The notes beneath the pieces were generated by a model, which was not told the origin of the DNA, did not search any database, and worked only from the letters and a program-made list of their open reading frames with translations. DNA of 64,000 bases, from assembly GCA_946628415.1 (NCBI GenBank), contig CAMOWK010000001.1, positions 124,001 to 188,000 of the forward strand. The letters are read 5' to 3'. The DNA comes from an uncultured Lachnospiraceae bacterium (GTDB lineage: Bacteria; Bacillota; Clostridia; Lachnospirales; Lachnospiraceae). Below are positions 45,818 to 54,530 of the stretch, piece by piece. Each line of letters begins with the position of its first letter. Position 1 is the stretch's first letter. The translations under genes were made by a program, and so were the position numbers.

Positions 45818-45919
45818 GGTTGATGGTGCATGCAATTATTATAAAGGAATAAGCAATGTATATCCAGTGAACCTTTTATGTAATTTGCTAAGTTTCGTAG
45901 CATGCTATAAATAAGAATC

Positions 45920-45950
45920 AAAAAAATCCGGAAGAGTTTATCTTCCGGAT
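45920..45950 (-). terminator. Terminator after the repeat/transglutaminase gene
   Basis: A perfect 10-bp stem ATCCGGAAGA/TCTTCCGGAT with a 5-base loop, and TTTTTTT next on the minus strand. It lies 19 bases past the stop. Confidence 0.93.
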
Positions 45951-45968
45951 CAGACATTTTATATGTTA

Positions 45969-47864
45969 TTAGTTCATCCTATGATAATTCATAGTTTTCC
46001 AAAGTCCTTTTGCACCATATGGTCTCATAAATGAGTCGCGATCACTGTGCTCGTATTCCTGCTCAGGATCACAATAATAAACTTTGCCATCCTTAACAAT
46101 CTCTACCCACGAATGAGGCTGCTCACCACCGTGCCAATTTGGAATATGTCCTGCAATCTGATGTGCATCATATCCCAAAACTCTCGCAAATTCATAGAAG
46201 ACACCTGCAAAAACATAACAATTACCTTTTTTATTTTCTAAACCATACTGAGCAAGTCTGGAACTTCCCCAGCTTTCATCGAAAATATACTTTCCGTAAT
46301 ACTTGATATTCCTTGCTGTGTAAAAGTGTGCCTTTTCAAGATCCCAGCCGATACTGTCAAGAATCGCAGCAGCCGTTGGATTCATTGCTCTTCCTCTTGC
46401 CTTCAGCCTTTCAATATCTTCCTTTGCTGCTATTTCATCTGCTTTTTCTTTAAGAGCTGTGTAATCATCAGAACTATACTTAGCCTTGGCAGTTCTTCCT
46501 TCATTCATACCATATTTTATAAAATGGTTGAGTGTTGCGATATCATCCTCACCAAATGCCTTTTTCAGATCCTGATATTTTTCAATGTAGTAGTAATAAT
46601 CATATACAGGTGCAAAATCAACATTTGATTTTATTGTGACAGGATTACAGAGGACAGTTTCCCCAACCGCCTTTCTTCCTTCATTCTTACCATAATTAAT
46701 ATAATGCTCGTAGTATTTCTTATTATCTTTGTAGAAAGCAACACGAAGATCCTGATATGACCTTTTGTAAGAATTAAGATCAAATGTCTCTTTACCCTGT
46801 CTTCCTTCATTCATTCCATAGTTTACGAAATGCTTCAAAGCTCCGGCGTCATCATATTTGAAAGCTCTATTTAAATCGCCATACTTACCAAGATAATAAT
46901 TATAATCATATACATCGGAATAGTCAGTAGTTGTAACCTTACCGGATGAATCCTTTCCGGTAAATACGGTCAGACAATTTTTCATTACAGTTGTTCCGAC
47001 TGTTTTTCTGCCTTCTTTCTTACCATATTTTTCATAGTGGGTAAGATATTTGTTCCAATCTGTACCAAACGCTCTTCTTAAGTCCTGATATTCATTTACA
47101 TATGACTTAATGTCAAACTTAGAAGAAGCCTGTCTTTTTTCCTTGGCACCATAAGTTATAAAATGATTCAGTGTGGCAATATCCGGAGCTGTCTTTCCCG
47201 AAAATGCATTTTTTATGTCCTTATATACGGAAGTATAATAGTCGTAATCATATACATCCTTATAGTCAACGCCCGAATATACAGTAACAGGATTCTTAAG
47301 GCTCGCTGTTCCTGTTGCAGTACGCCCTTCTTTCTTTCCGTAATTAATAAAATGTACGTAATACTTTAATGCGTCCTCTCCGAAAGCATTTCTTAAATCC
47401 TGGTATTTATTGGCATAAGATCTAATATCAAAATCAGCCGAAGCCTGTCTTTTTTCATTCATACCATATGTAACGAAATGCTTAAGAGTCTTTTCCTCAT
47501 CGCCATTAAAAGCCTTCTTAATATCAGCATAACGTGATATATAATAGTCATAATCATAAACAGCACTATAGTCTATGCCATTATAAACTGTAAGTCGCGG
47601 TATTTTAGGAAGAGAGTCCTCTTCTGCTTTTTCTTCTGCAGAGTCGTCTGAAACCTCTTCAATATCTGCTTCAGTTTCTGAAGGATTCTCCTTATCTTTA
47701 CCTTCCTCAACAGATCCCTTCAGATTAGTATAATTTTTCTCTTCCGCAACAGCGTCAGACGGAGTGGCATCACTTGCAGCATGAGCCTCTGATTTGATTC
47801 CACACATACCTGCCAAAAGAGCCGCAAATAATGCTATACGATATAACACTTTTTTCGTTTTCAT
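45969..47864 (-). CDS. Secreted repeat protein with C-terminal transglutaminase-like domain
   Basis: 631 aa starting at the ATG at 47864 with GAGGAG upstream. A signal peptide ends near AHAAS, then an acidic linker. Four tandem units of about 105 residues follow, each made of two half-repeats of the type YDYxYYxxxYxDLxxAF...LxHFxxYGMNEGR and FDxxSYxxxYQDLRxAFG...YYxHYxxYGKxEGR. The last unit is shortened. The C-terminal 150 residues form a transglutaminase-like domain with a plausible triad: Cys549 (KGNCYVFAG), His584 (QPHSWVEI) and Asp599 (YYCDPE). Probably a surface-bound cysteine protease or amidase, or a binding protein; the substrate is unknown. Confidence 0.85.
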   Translation of the reverse strand: MKTKKVLYRIALFAALLAGMCGIKSEAHAASDATPSDAVAEEKNYTNLKGSVEEGKDKENPSETEADIEEVSDDSAEEKAEEDSLPKIPRLTVYNGIDYSAVYDYDYYISRYADIKKAFNGDEEKTLKHFVTYGMNEKRQASADFDIRSYANKYQDLRNAFGEDALKYYVHFINYGKKEGRTATGTASLKNPVTVYSGVDYKDVYDYDYYTSVYKDIKNAFSGKTAPDIATLNHFITYGAKEKRQASSKFDIKSYVNEYQDLRRAFGTDWNKYLTHYEKYGKKEGRKTVGTTVMKNCLTVFTGKDSSGKVTTTDYSDVYDYNYYLGKYGDLNRAFKYDDAGALKHFVNYGMNEGRQGKETFDLNSYKRSYQDLRVAFYKDNKKYYEHYINYGKNEGRKAVGETVLCNPVTIKSNVDFAPVYDYYYYIEKYQDLKKAFGEDDIATLNHFIKYGMNEGRTAKAKYSSDDYTALKEKADEIAAKEDIERLKARGRAMNPTAAAILDSIGWDLEKAHFYTARNIKYYGKYIFDESWGSSRLAQYGLENKKGNCYVFAGVFYEFARVLGYDAHQIAGHIPNWHGGEQPHSWVEIVKDGKVYYCDPEQEYEHSDRDSFMRPYGAKGLWKTMNYHRMN

Positions 47865-47902
47865 TTTTCTTCTCCTCGTTTCATTATCTTCAGTCGAAAA
47901 CA

Positions 47903-48949
47903 TCAAATTATACTTCTAACAGGCTTTATACATTTAAGCAGCCTGACAACAATATACGAAAGCAAAATAGCTGCAAATGCCAGCATAAGCGGTTTAAGCA
48001 TTGTGATCCCAGAAGGATTCATTACTTTCGTACATTTATATGCATATCTTAGAAAGGCAAGATGAATCAGATATATTCCAAATGAACAGCTGTCTATTTT
48101 AAAAAGGATTTCTCCTAAAATGTTTTTCTTTGCATCTGCATAAGTCTTAAAAGTCCCAAATATCCCGACCGAAAAAATATAAACCGGCAGGAAAGCGTAT
48201 GAACCAAGGAACGATGTAAGCACTCCATTTTCATCCGCCGGTGTATTCCCGATAGCGAACAAACTGATCAGAATTATTAAAGCCAGACCTGATAGAGTCA
48301 TAATTATATAAATTGATCCCGGAATACTCCATCTTCCCGAGTCAATCATATATCCTGTAAAAAGGTATGCCGGGAAGACTGATGATGTAGTAATATAAAA
48401 TGCCGTTGTTATACCGGACAACTTATTAACAATAGGAACTATACTGACAAAGATTACATATACCAAAATGAGTATCGATAGTTCTTTTGTATCGCTATTT
48501 GGGGTTATCTTTTTAAATGCAGGAATAAGAAGATATATTCCTATTATAAGATAAAGATACCAGAGATGCGCCCAGCCTGTTCCTGTATATAACTTATAAA
48601 GAGGCTCCCAAAGAAGTTTAAGACTGAAAGCTTCTTTATTCATAAGTACATCCAGAAATCTAAATAGATAGGAACAAACAAAAAGAGCAATGAGTATCCT
48701 TGGAATATAGCCAAAAAAAACTTTCTTATAGCCGAACTCCTTTTTATCCGAGAGAAGAAGCGCCCCTGTCACCATAACAAAACAGGGAACAGCCCACATC
48801 ATAAGATACGGAATCAGGTTGATCATTTTTCTTATGCTACCATTTAATTCATCTTTATATACTATTCCATACATGGAATACGCATGAAGTATTACTATGG
48901 ATATGCAGGCAACTGCCCTTATATATGATATATAGCTTTTTTTCTCCAT
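47903..48949 (-). CDS. Acyltransferase 3 family membrane protein
   Basis: 348-aa integral membrane O-acyltransferase (OafA/WecH type) that would transfer acetyl or similar groups to extracellular glycans. The N-terminal signature SYIRAVACISIVILHAYSMYG holds the catalytic-type His, and about ten hydrophobic helices follow, ending CSFGIYLIHLAFLRYAYKC and a last helix. No C-terminal SGNH domain is present. The ribosome site is weak. It lies 16 bases after a low-complexity lipoprotein and 38 bases before the repeat/transglutaminase gene, so the three may form a surface-modification operon. Confidence 0.9.
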   Translation of the reverse strand: MEKKSYISYIRAVACISIVILHAYSMYGIVYKDELNGSIRKMINLIPYLMMWAVPCFVMVTGALLLSDKKEFGYKKVFFGYIPRILIALFVCSYLFRFLDVLMNKEAFSLKLLWEPLYKLYTGTGWAHLWYLYLIIGIYLLIPAFKKITPNSDTKELSILILVYVIFVSIVPIVNKLSGITTAFYITTSSVFPAYLFTGYMIDSGRWSIPGSIYIIMTLSGLALIILISLFAIGNTPADENGVLTSFLGSYAFLPVYIFSVGIFGTFKTYADAKKNILGEILFKIDSCSFGIYLIHLAFLRYAYKCTKVMNPSGITMLKPLMLAFAAILLSYIVVRLLKCIKPVRSII

Positions 48950-48965
48950 ACAAAAAACACCGGAA

Positions 48966-49424
48966 TTAGTTTACTAATGCATCATCGCCAATACACGAAT
49001 CATCTCCACTGTCGTCACTTGGTGCAGGTGCTTCAGTGGCAGGTGGATTATTGGCAGGTGCTTCTGTTGCTGGTGCTTCAGTAACAGGTGCTTCTGTTTT
49101 CGGTGCCTCTGTTGTTTTAGGAGCCTCTGTTGACTTAGGCGTACCTGAATTCTTAGAACCACTCTTTTTAGGTTCCTCATTCTTCTTACCGGACTCAGTC
49201 GTTGCCTCGGTAGTTGCCTCAGTCGTCTTCTTCTCCGTCTTCTTTTCAGTTGTTTTTTCTTTTTTCTTTTCTGTGGTTGCCTCTGTTACTTCCTCAGTAG
49301 TTTCCGTCGTTTCCTCAGTAACTATAGCGGTGGTATCCTCTACCCCCCCCTCATTTCCACAGGCGGTCATACTGCCGATAGACACTAGGCATAGTGTTAA
49401 TGCAATAATCGCTTTCTTTTTCAT
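48966..49424 (-). CDS. Low-complexity lipoprotein (Thr/Glu/Lys/Pro/Ala linker only)
   Basis: 152 aa. The lipoprotein signal is MKKKAIIALTLCLVSIGSMTAC (lipobox MTAC). The mature part is almost wholly linker: a TTEETTEK-rich stretch, a KKxEKKTT stretch, then TEAPxTEAPATEAPA repeats, ending DDSGDDSCIGDDALVN with no folded domain. It looks like the stalk of a surface lipoprotein whose head is missing or very small. A run of eight G residues (coding strand) falls at codons 25-28. Composition makes frame assignment less secure, but the signal peptide and lipobox support it. Confidence 0.8.
   Translation of the reverse strand: MKKKAIIALTLCLVSIGSMTACGNEGGVEDTTAIVTEETTETTEEVTEATTEKKKEKTTEKKTEKKTTEATTEATTESGKKNEEPKKSGSKNSGTPKSTEAPKTTEAPKTEAPVTEAPATEAPANNPPATEAPAPSDDSGDDSCIGDDALVN
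49343..49350 (-). repeat. Poly-G(8) tract inside the lipoprotein gene
   Basis: Eight consecutive G residues on the coding strand, within the codons GAG GGG GGG GTA just after the lipobox. It is unusual in this AT-rich window and is a typical substrate for slipped-strand frameshifting. Confidence 0.7.
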
Positions 49425-49556
49425 TAGATTTCACCTCACAATAAAAATCGGGATTATTATAGCTTATCAAATGTCTTTTTTCAAGTTTATACATGTATCA
49501 GTTCGGGCAAAAACATCTAAAATCTATACATTTTCATTTATATGTGATAATATACC

Positions 49557-49663
49557 TTATCGAACGGCAAATGATGGCCGTTCGATAACCCTGCGGGTAG
49601 TTCCTTCGGAACTAGGCCAGTACGGTATCCGAACACTTGATGTGTTCGAATACCTATACTTCA
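49557..49663. repeat. Hairpin-rich region C upstream of a lipoprotein gene
   Basis: Four consecutive hairpins: TTATCGAACGGC with its perfect 12-bp complement (49557-49588, 8-base loop); CCC-TGC-GGG (49589-49597); TAGTTCC-TTC-GGAACTA (49599-49615); and GGTATCCGAACAC pairing with GTGTTCGAATACC, one mismatch, 5-base loop (49624-49654). It ends about 50 bases before the lipoprotein ATG at 49715. The rest of the 290-base gap is AT-rich. It could be a structured 5' leader of that gene or another intergenic repeat. Confidence 0.75.
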
Positions 49664-49714
49664 ACATAAGGGCATAAGCCCAAATACAAACATATAAAAA
49701 GGAGAATCAAAGAA

Positions 49715-50263
49715 ATGAAGAAATTACTTATCTTCGCAATGACAACAGCTTTAGCATTTTCAATTACTGCATGTGGTGCTTCTAAAACTGATTCATCCAC
49801 TACTGAAACAACAACCGAAAAAACAGAAATGGCTAACCCATGGACCGAAACGGCATCATCAGGTGATGCAGCTGAAGGTGCCGGTGTTGGATACTTCATG
49901 GTACCTGAAGCAGGAAAAGAATATGAAAACGGCCTTTTAGGATGGGATACATTTAAATATTCAGAAGGAATCGCTGAAGCAGACGGTTTTATAGGTGCTG
50001 CTGAACTTACAGTTCGTAAAGGTCTTAAGCAGGATACAGAAGATGTATCAGGTGACTACAACGAGTATAAATATAACTGGGAAGAAAAAATCGGTGATTT
50101 CACACTTAAATGCTATGGTAACGAAGAAGGAAAAGCTAAAAAGACAATCTGGGTTTCAGATAACTTCAGCTACAGCATAAGCGTTCTCGGTCAGGGAGAT
50201 GAATCTGAAACATTCGGACTTGGTTCCGCAGATATCAAAGCACTTGCTTCAGAAATCCAGTAA
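49715..50263 (+). CDS. Predicted lipoprotein, unknown function
   Basis: 182 aa with a lipoprotein signal (MKKLLIFAMTTALAFSITAC, lipobox SITAC), a short Ser/Thr/Glu linker, and a mature domain of about 130 residues rich in beta strands and aromatic residues (NGLLGWDTFKYSEGIAEADG, YNEYKYNWEEKIGDFTLKCYG). It ends SADIKALASEIQ. No family recognised. The ATG has AAGGAG upstream, and a hairpin-rich leader precedes it. It is followed by a second lipoprotein 30 bases on, in the same direction. Confidence 0.8.
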   Translation: MKKLLIFAMTTALAFSITACGASKTDSSTTETTTEKTEMANPWTETASSGDAAEGAGVGYFMVPEAGKEYENGLLGWDTFKYSEGIAEADGFIGAAELTVRKGLKQDTEDVSGDYNEYKYNWEEKIGDFTLKCYGNEEGKAKKTIWVSDNFSYSISVLGQGDESETFGLGSADIKALASEIQ

Positions 50264-50293
50264 TTGGTTTTAAAAAGCCGGATAAGGAGTTAT

Positions 50294-50785
50294 ATGAAAC
50301 GTTTTTTAATTATCACTTCTCTCTTTTCTACACTGCTGCTTTCATCGTGCGGAAAAGAAGAAAATGTCATACATCTGTACGTAACTGAAGAAATTACTCA
50401 GAGTACAGAAGCTGTAAATACAGCATCTATTGACGATGCAACTCCTACAGACACCGGTGATTTTGACATCACTGATTCCAGATGGGCTATGATCAGATGG
50501 GATGCTGACGCAGATGGTACAGAAGAAGAAATCAGCTTTAAATTTGTGGATCAGGGTGATGAGGCACCAAGCGTAGTCGAAATAGACTTATATAAAGATG
50601 AAGATGCATATGAGGCATTTATAGACATGGCTTATGGCATTAACTCAATATATAAAAAAGAAGATACTGACGGTCAGTACCTTCTCATCAACTACAAATA
50701 TGGTGACTACTACTCCACTAAAAATGCCGAGTGCACACTAAGGTTTATAGACGGAGATATTAAACTTGATTACATCAACGACTAG
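50294..50785 (+). CDS. Predicted lipoprotein, unknown function
   Basis: 163 aa; the signal MKRFLIITSLFSTLLLSSC gives lipobox LSSC. I chose the ATG at 50294 with AAGGAG 4 bases before it. The mature part begins with a Thr/Asp linker and holds one small domain (DSRWAMIRWDADADGTEEEI, RFIDGDIKLDYIND). The DADADGTEEE loop resembles a calcium-binding loop, by appearance only. Its last 4 bases overlap the end of a convergent small gene. Probably co-transcribed with the preceding lipoprotein. Confidence 0.8.
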   Translation: MKRFLIITSLFSTLLLSSCGKEENVIHLYVTEEITQSTEAVNTASIDDATPTDTGDFDITDSRWAMIRWDADADGTEEEISFKFVDQGDEAPSVVEIDLYKDEDAYEAFIDMAYGINSIYKKEDTDGQYLLINYKYGDYYSTKNAECTLRFIDGDIKLDYIND

Positions 50786-50997
50786 TAAATCTTCTTAATC
50801 TCGTCTTCTATTCCGTACATTTGTTTAAATGCATCGAGATCAGAAACACCTCTGATCAGCATTACATCACGAAAAGCTTTAGTGGACAGATTGCGAAATC
50901 CCGCAACCTGCTCACCATTACAGATGCTACATTTTATGACAGGCTCTTCCAAGAGTCTGTCATATTTTTTATGTTTTCTCTTTTGCCCGAAAATCAT
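50782..50997 (-). CDS. Small conserved-type protein with a CxxC pair
   Basis: 71 aa. A basic start (MIFGQKRKHKKYDRLLEEP) leads into IKCSICNGEQVAGFRNLSTKAFRDVMLIRGVSDLDAFKQMYG. Very similar short proteins occur in Lachnospiraceae genomes, sometimes misnamed aspartate dehydrogenase. The CSIC motif could bind a metal, but only one CxxC pair is seen. Function unknown. It ends head-on against the lipoprotein gene, the two coding ends overlapping by 4 bases. Confidence 0.75.
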   Translation of the reverse strand: MIFGQKRKHKKYDRLLEEPVIKCSICNGEQVAGFRNLSTKAFRDVMLIRGVSDLDAFKQMYGIEDEIKKIY

Positions 50998-51067
50998 ATT
51001 AAAACCCTATTATATCCACAATTACTGACGATGTTTCAAGAATAGCTGCCAAACTTTAATATCATCA

Positions 51068-52015
51068 CTACACTACTACGTTCAGCGGCCTACCCTCAAG
51101 ATATGATCTAAGATTTTCCGCGACTGTATCTATCAGTCTCTTCCTTGCTTCTATGCTTGCCCATGCCATATGCGGCGTTATAACTATATTAGGCGCTTTA
51201 AGAAGTGGATTATCTGATTTCATCGGTTCAACAGAAACAGTATCACATGCAGCAGCAGCCACCTTGCCGGATTTTAAGGCATCCGCCAGAGCCATTTCAT
51301 CTACAAGACCGCCTCGCGATACATTTATAATAAATACACCGTCCTTCATCTTGGCGATATTCTCAGCCGAAATCATCTTTACAGTTTCAGCTGTAAGCGG
51401 AGCATGAAGAGTTATAATATCTGATTCTTTAAAGAGCTCATCCAGGGAAACAGTTTTTATACCGGGATGCTTTTCAGGATGGGCTGTATTAACAACAACA
51501 TTCATTTTAAATGCTTCTGCAATCTCCGCCACTCTTCTTCCGATATTACCATAGCCGATAACTCCGAGGGTCTTTCCCGCAAGTTCTGTAACCGGGCTGA
51601 GCCAGTAACAGAATGTTCCTGAATTGACCCATTCACCCCTTTTTACACTTTCATTATGAAGTGAAATATGGCTCGCAAGCTCAAGTATGAAGCCCCACGC
51701 AAGCTGCGCAACTGATTCTGTGCTGTAAGCCGGAACATTTGTTACAGTTACTCCGTGTCTCTTAGCCGCCTCAATGTCTATAACATTGTATCCCGTAGCA
51801 CACACTCCAATATACTTAATATCAGGGCATCTGCTGAACACCTCTTCATCAAATATAATCTTATTGGCAAATACAACCTCCGCATCACCGATATGCTCAT
51901 ACTTATCTTCTTCAGTCGTATTCTCATATACTTTTGTATCTATAATACTCGTTATGGGATCAAGTGACACGTCACCTTTTGTCACCGCTCCTTTTTCCAA
52001 ATATACTGCTTTCAT
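51068..52015 (-). CDS. D-2-hydroxyacid dehydrogenase (glycerate dehydrogenase-like)
   Basis: NAD-dependent reductase/dehydrogenase of the D-2-hydroxyacid family, 315 aa. The nucleotide-binding motif is LGVIGYGNIGRRVAE. Catalytic Arg is in NVSRGGLVDEMAL, Glu in ACDTVSVEPMKSDNPLL, and His in NIVITPHMAWAS. The pattern VCATGYNVID with the PHMAW end suits hydroxypyruvate/glycerate-type enzymes, though exact substrate is not decidable. I chose the ATG at 52015, which overlaps nothing and lies one base after the leuS stop, so it is translationally coupled to leuS; an upstream in-frame start at 52027 lies inside leuS. Confidence 0.92.
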   Translation of the reverse strand: MKAVYLEKGAVTKGDVSLDPITSIIDTKVYENTTEEDKYEHIGDAEVVFANKIIFDEEVFSRCPDIKYIGVCATGYNVIDIEAAKRHGVTVTNVPAYSTESVAQLAWGFILELASHISLHNESVKRGEWVNSGTFCYWLSPVTELAGKTLGVIGYGNIGRRVAEIAEAFKMNVVVNTAHPEKHPGIKTVSLDELFKESDIITLHAPLTAETVKMISAENIAKMKDGVFIINVSRGGLVDEMALADALKSGKVAAAACDTVSVEPMKSDNPLLKAPNIVITPHMAWASIEARKRLIDTVAENLRSYLEGRPLNVVV

Positions 52016-52016
52016 A

Positions 52017-54455
52017 CTATCTCGCAACTATATTAACAATCTTACCAGGAACATATATCTCTTTAACTATAGTCTTTCCATCAAGCCTTGAACCAAGCGC
52101 CTCTTTTGCAGCAGCAAAGATTTCTTCCTTCGTGGAATCACTCGGAACTTCGATGGTAAGTCTTGTCTTTCCGCTTTCCTGTACCGGAAGTGTAATAGTA
52201 TCCTGAGCAAGCTTTGATGCATCGTACTTTGGCCATTCTTCATGGAATACCGAGTCAGTACCGCCAAGAACCTCCCAAAGCTCTTCACCGATATGAGGTG
52301 CAAATGGAGCGATAAGCTTTACATATACCTTAAGCGTTTCAAGATCAACTCCAGTACTCTTTGTAAGGTCAACAAGCTTATTATTGTACTCCATAAATGC
52401 AGAAATAACTGTATTAAGACTGAAGTTCTCAAGTCTTTCCGTAACATCCTTTGCAAGACCGTTTCTGATTCTAAGGAGTTCAGGTGTTTCCTCAACAAGA
52501 GAAGCCTTGTTCTTCTCTACATTATCCATTACCATCGTGTAGAATCTCTTAAGGAATCTTGATATGCCATCGATTCCTGCGTCATCCCAAATTGAATCAA
52601 GTTCAGGCGGTCCGACAAAGAGCTCGTAAAGACGAAGTGTATCACATCCATAATTTTCAACTATATCATCAGGAGATACGATGTTTCCAAGAGACTTACT
52701 CATCTTGGTTGGCTTTCCTGTCTCACGGTCACGTCCGCAGATCATACCCTGATTAAACAGTTTCTTAAATGGCTCGTCAAATCCTACTACTCCTATATCA
52801 TAAAGGAACTTTGTGTAGAATCTTGAGTAAAGGAGGTGAAGAACAGCATGTTCAACGCCGCCTATATACATATCTACCGGAAGATACTTGTCAGCTTTTT
52901 CACGGCTTACAAGTTCATCACTGTTTTTATTATCAATGTATCTTAAGAAATACCATGATGATCCTGCCCACTGAGGCATGGTATTTGTCTCTCTCTTAGC
53001 AGGCTTTCCACAGCAAGGGCATGTAGTATTTACCCATGAATCTATACCTGCAAGCGGTGACTCACCTGTTCCTGTAGGCTCATATTTCTCAACATCAGGA
53101 AGGAGAAGCGGAAGTTCTTCTTCCGGCACAGGAACAGCCCCGCAATCAGGACAATGAATGATAGGAATAGGCTCTCCCCAGTATCTCTGACGGCTGAATA
53201 CCCAGTCACGAAGCTTGTAATTGGTTGTAGCCTTACCGTAGCCCATCTTTTCGATCATATCAGGAGCTTTTTCCTTAAGAACAGAACTCTCCATACCATT
53301 CCACTCACCGGAATTGATCATAACACCTGAAGCTTCTGTATATGCTTCAGTCATGTTTTCTATCTCTACTCCATCCTTAGCGATAACCTGTATAATAGGT
53401 ATGTCAAACTTCTTGGCAAATTCAAAGTCTCTCTGGTCATGAGCAGGAACACACATGATAGCTCCTGTACCATAATCAGCAAGTACATAGTCTGAAAGCC
53501 AAATCGGAATCTTTGCCCCATTAAGAGGATTTATAGCATAACTTCCTGTAAATACACCTGTCTTTTCTTTATCTGCCATACGGTCGATTGAAGATTTTAA
53601 TGATGTCTGGTAAATGTAATCTTCAACATCTTTCTTCCTGTCAGGTGTAGCAAGTGTAGGAGCCTTATCACTTTCAGGTGCGAGAACCATAAATGTAGCT
53701 CCGTAAAGAGTATCAGGTCTGGTTGTATAAACAGTAATATAGTCATCTCTTCCGTCAATCTTGAAATTAACTTCAGCGCCTTTGCTCTTTCCTATCCATT
53801 CAGTCTGCATCTTCTTAACCTTTTCAGGCCAGTCAAGCTTGTCTAAATCATTAAGAAGTCTCTCTGCATAAGCAGTTATCTTGAGCATCCACTGACGAAG
53901 ATTCTTCTTGGTTACGTCAGCCCCGCATCTCTCACACTTACCTTCTTTTACTTCTTCATTTGCAAGACCTGTCTTACATGAAGGACACCAGTTGATAGGC
54001 ATTTCCTTTTCATAAGCAAGTCCCTTCTTAAACATCTGCACGAAAATCCATTGAGTCCATTTATAGAACTCCGGATCGGTAGTATTTACTTCCATATCCC
54101 AGTCATATATGGCTGCGATCTGCTTTATCTGCCTTTTGATATTCGCTACATTTGAAGCAGTAGAAACAGCAGGATGAATACCATATTTAATCGCGTAATT
54201 CTCTGCCGGAAGTCCAAATGCATCCCATCCCATAGGATGAATCACATATTTATCCTGCATGAGCTGATAGCGGCTCCAAACATCGGATATAACATATCCT
54301 CTCCAGTGTCCGACATGAAGTCCATTTCCTGATGGATACGGGAACATATCAAGACAGTAATACTTAGGTTTCTTACCGTCATTCACATTAACCGGAGATT
54401 CCTCCCATTTTTTTGTCCATTTAGCCTCGATTAGTTTATGGTTATAATTAGCCAT
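52017..54455 (-). CDS. leuS: Leucyl-tRNA synthetase
   Basis: Charges tRNA-Leu. The HIGH motif appears in DMFPYPSGNGLHVGHWRGY and the KMSKS motif in GKPTKMSKSLGNIVSPDD. The CP1 editing domain (TTRPDTLYGATFMVLAPES) proofreads misacylated tRNA. A four-Cys zinc site occurs in WCPSCKTGLANEEVKEGKCERCG and another in CPDCGA/CPCCGK. Length 812 aa is typical. I chose the ATG at 54455 with GGAGG 10 bases upstream. No T-box leader is visible in the 75 bases before it, unlike many Firmicute leuS genes. Confidence 0.97.
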   Translation of the reverse strand: MANYNHKLIEAKWTKKWEESPVNVNDGKKPKYYCLDMFPYPSGNGLHVGHWRGYVISDVWSRYQLMQDKYVIHPMGWDAFGLPAENYAIKYGIHPAVSTASNVANIKRQIKQIAAIYDWDMEVNTTDPEFYKWTQWIFVQMFKKGLAYEKEMPINWCPSCKTGLANEEVKEGKCERCGADVTKKNLRQWMLKITAYAERLLNDLDKLDWPEKVKKMQTEWIGKSKGAEVNFKIDGRDDYITVYTTRPDTLYGATFMVLAPESDKAPTLATPDRKKDVEDYIYQTSLKSSIDRMADKEKTGVFTGSYAINPLNGAKIPIWLSDYVLADYGTGAIMCVPAHDQRDFEFAKKFDIPIIQVIAKDGVEIENMTEAYTEASGVMINSGEWNGMESSVLKEKAPDMIEKMGYGKATTNYKLRDWVFSRQRYWGEPIPIIHCPDCGAVPVPEEELPLLLPDVEKYEPTGTGESPLAGIDSWVNTTCPCCGKPAKRETNTMPQWAGSSWYFLRYIDNKNSDELVSREKADKYLPVDMYIGGVEHAVLHLLYSRFYTKFLYDIGVVGFDEPFKKLFNQGMICGRDRETGKPTKMSKSLGNIVSPDDIVENYGCDTLRLYELFVGPPELDSIWDDAGIDGISRFLKRFYTMVMDNVEKNKASLVEETPELLRIRNGLAKDVTERLENFSLNTVISAFMEYNNKLVDLTKSTGVDLETLKVYVKLIAPFAPHIGEELWEVLGGTDSVFHEEWPKYDASKLAQDTITLPVQESGKTRLTIEVPSDSTKEEIFAAAKEALGSRLDGKTIVKEIYVPGKIVNIVAR

Positions 54456-54530
54456 TTTAATGATTCCTCCAAGTGTTTCTATTATATTTAATACCAATAT
54501 CGAATTATCGATACCGGTAATTTACGGCTT

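Noticed and set aside
49557..49663. Integron attC site or insertion-sequence end
   Set aside because: No integrase, transposase, core GTTRRRY sites or target duplications are visible around the hairpins.
49036..49677. 213-codon plus-strand open frame opposite the low-complexity lipoprotein
   Set aside because: It is a Val/Ser/Ala-rich antisense shadow of the Thr/Glu/Ala repeats; the minus frame has a lipoprotein signal, and the plus frame runs on through hairpin region C.
54456..54530. T-box leader for leuS
   Set aside because: Only 75 bases separate it from the upstream gene and neither a T-box core sequence nor a specifier stem and terminator is visible.
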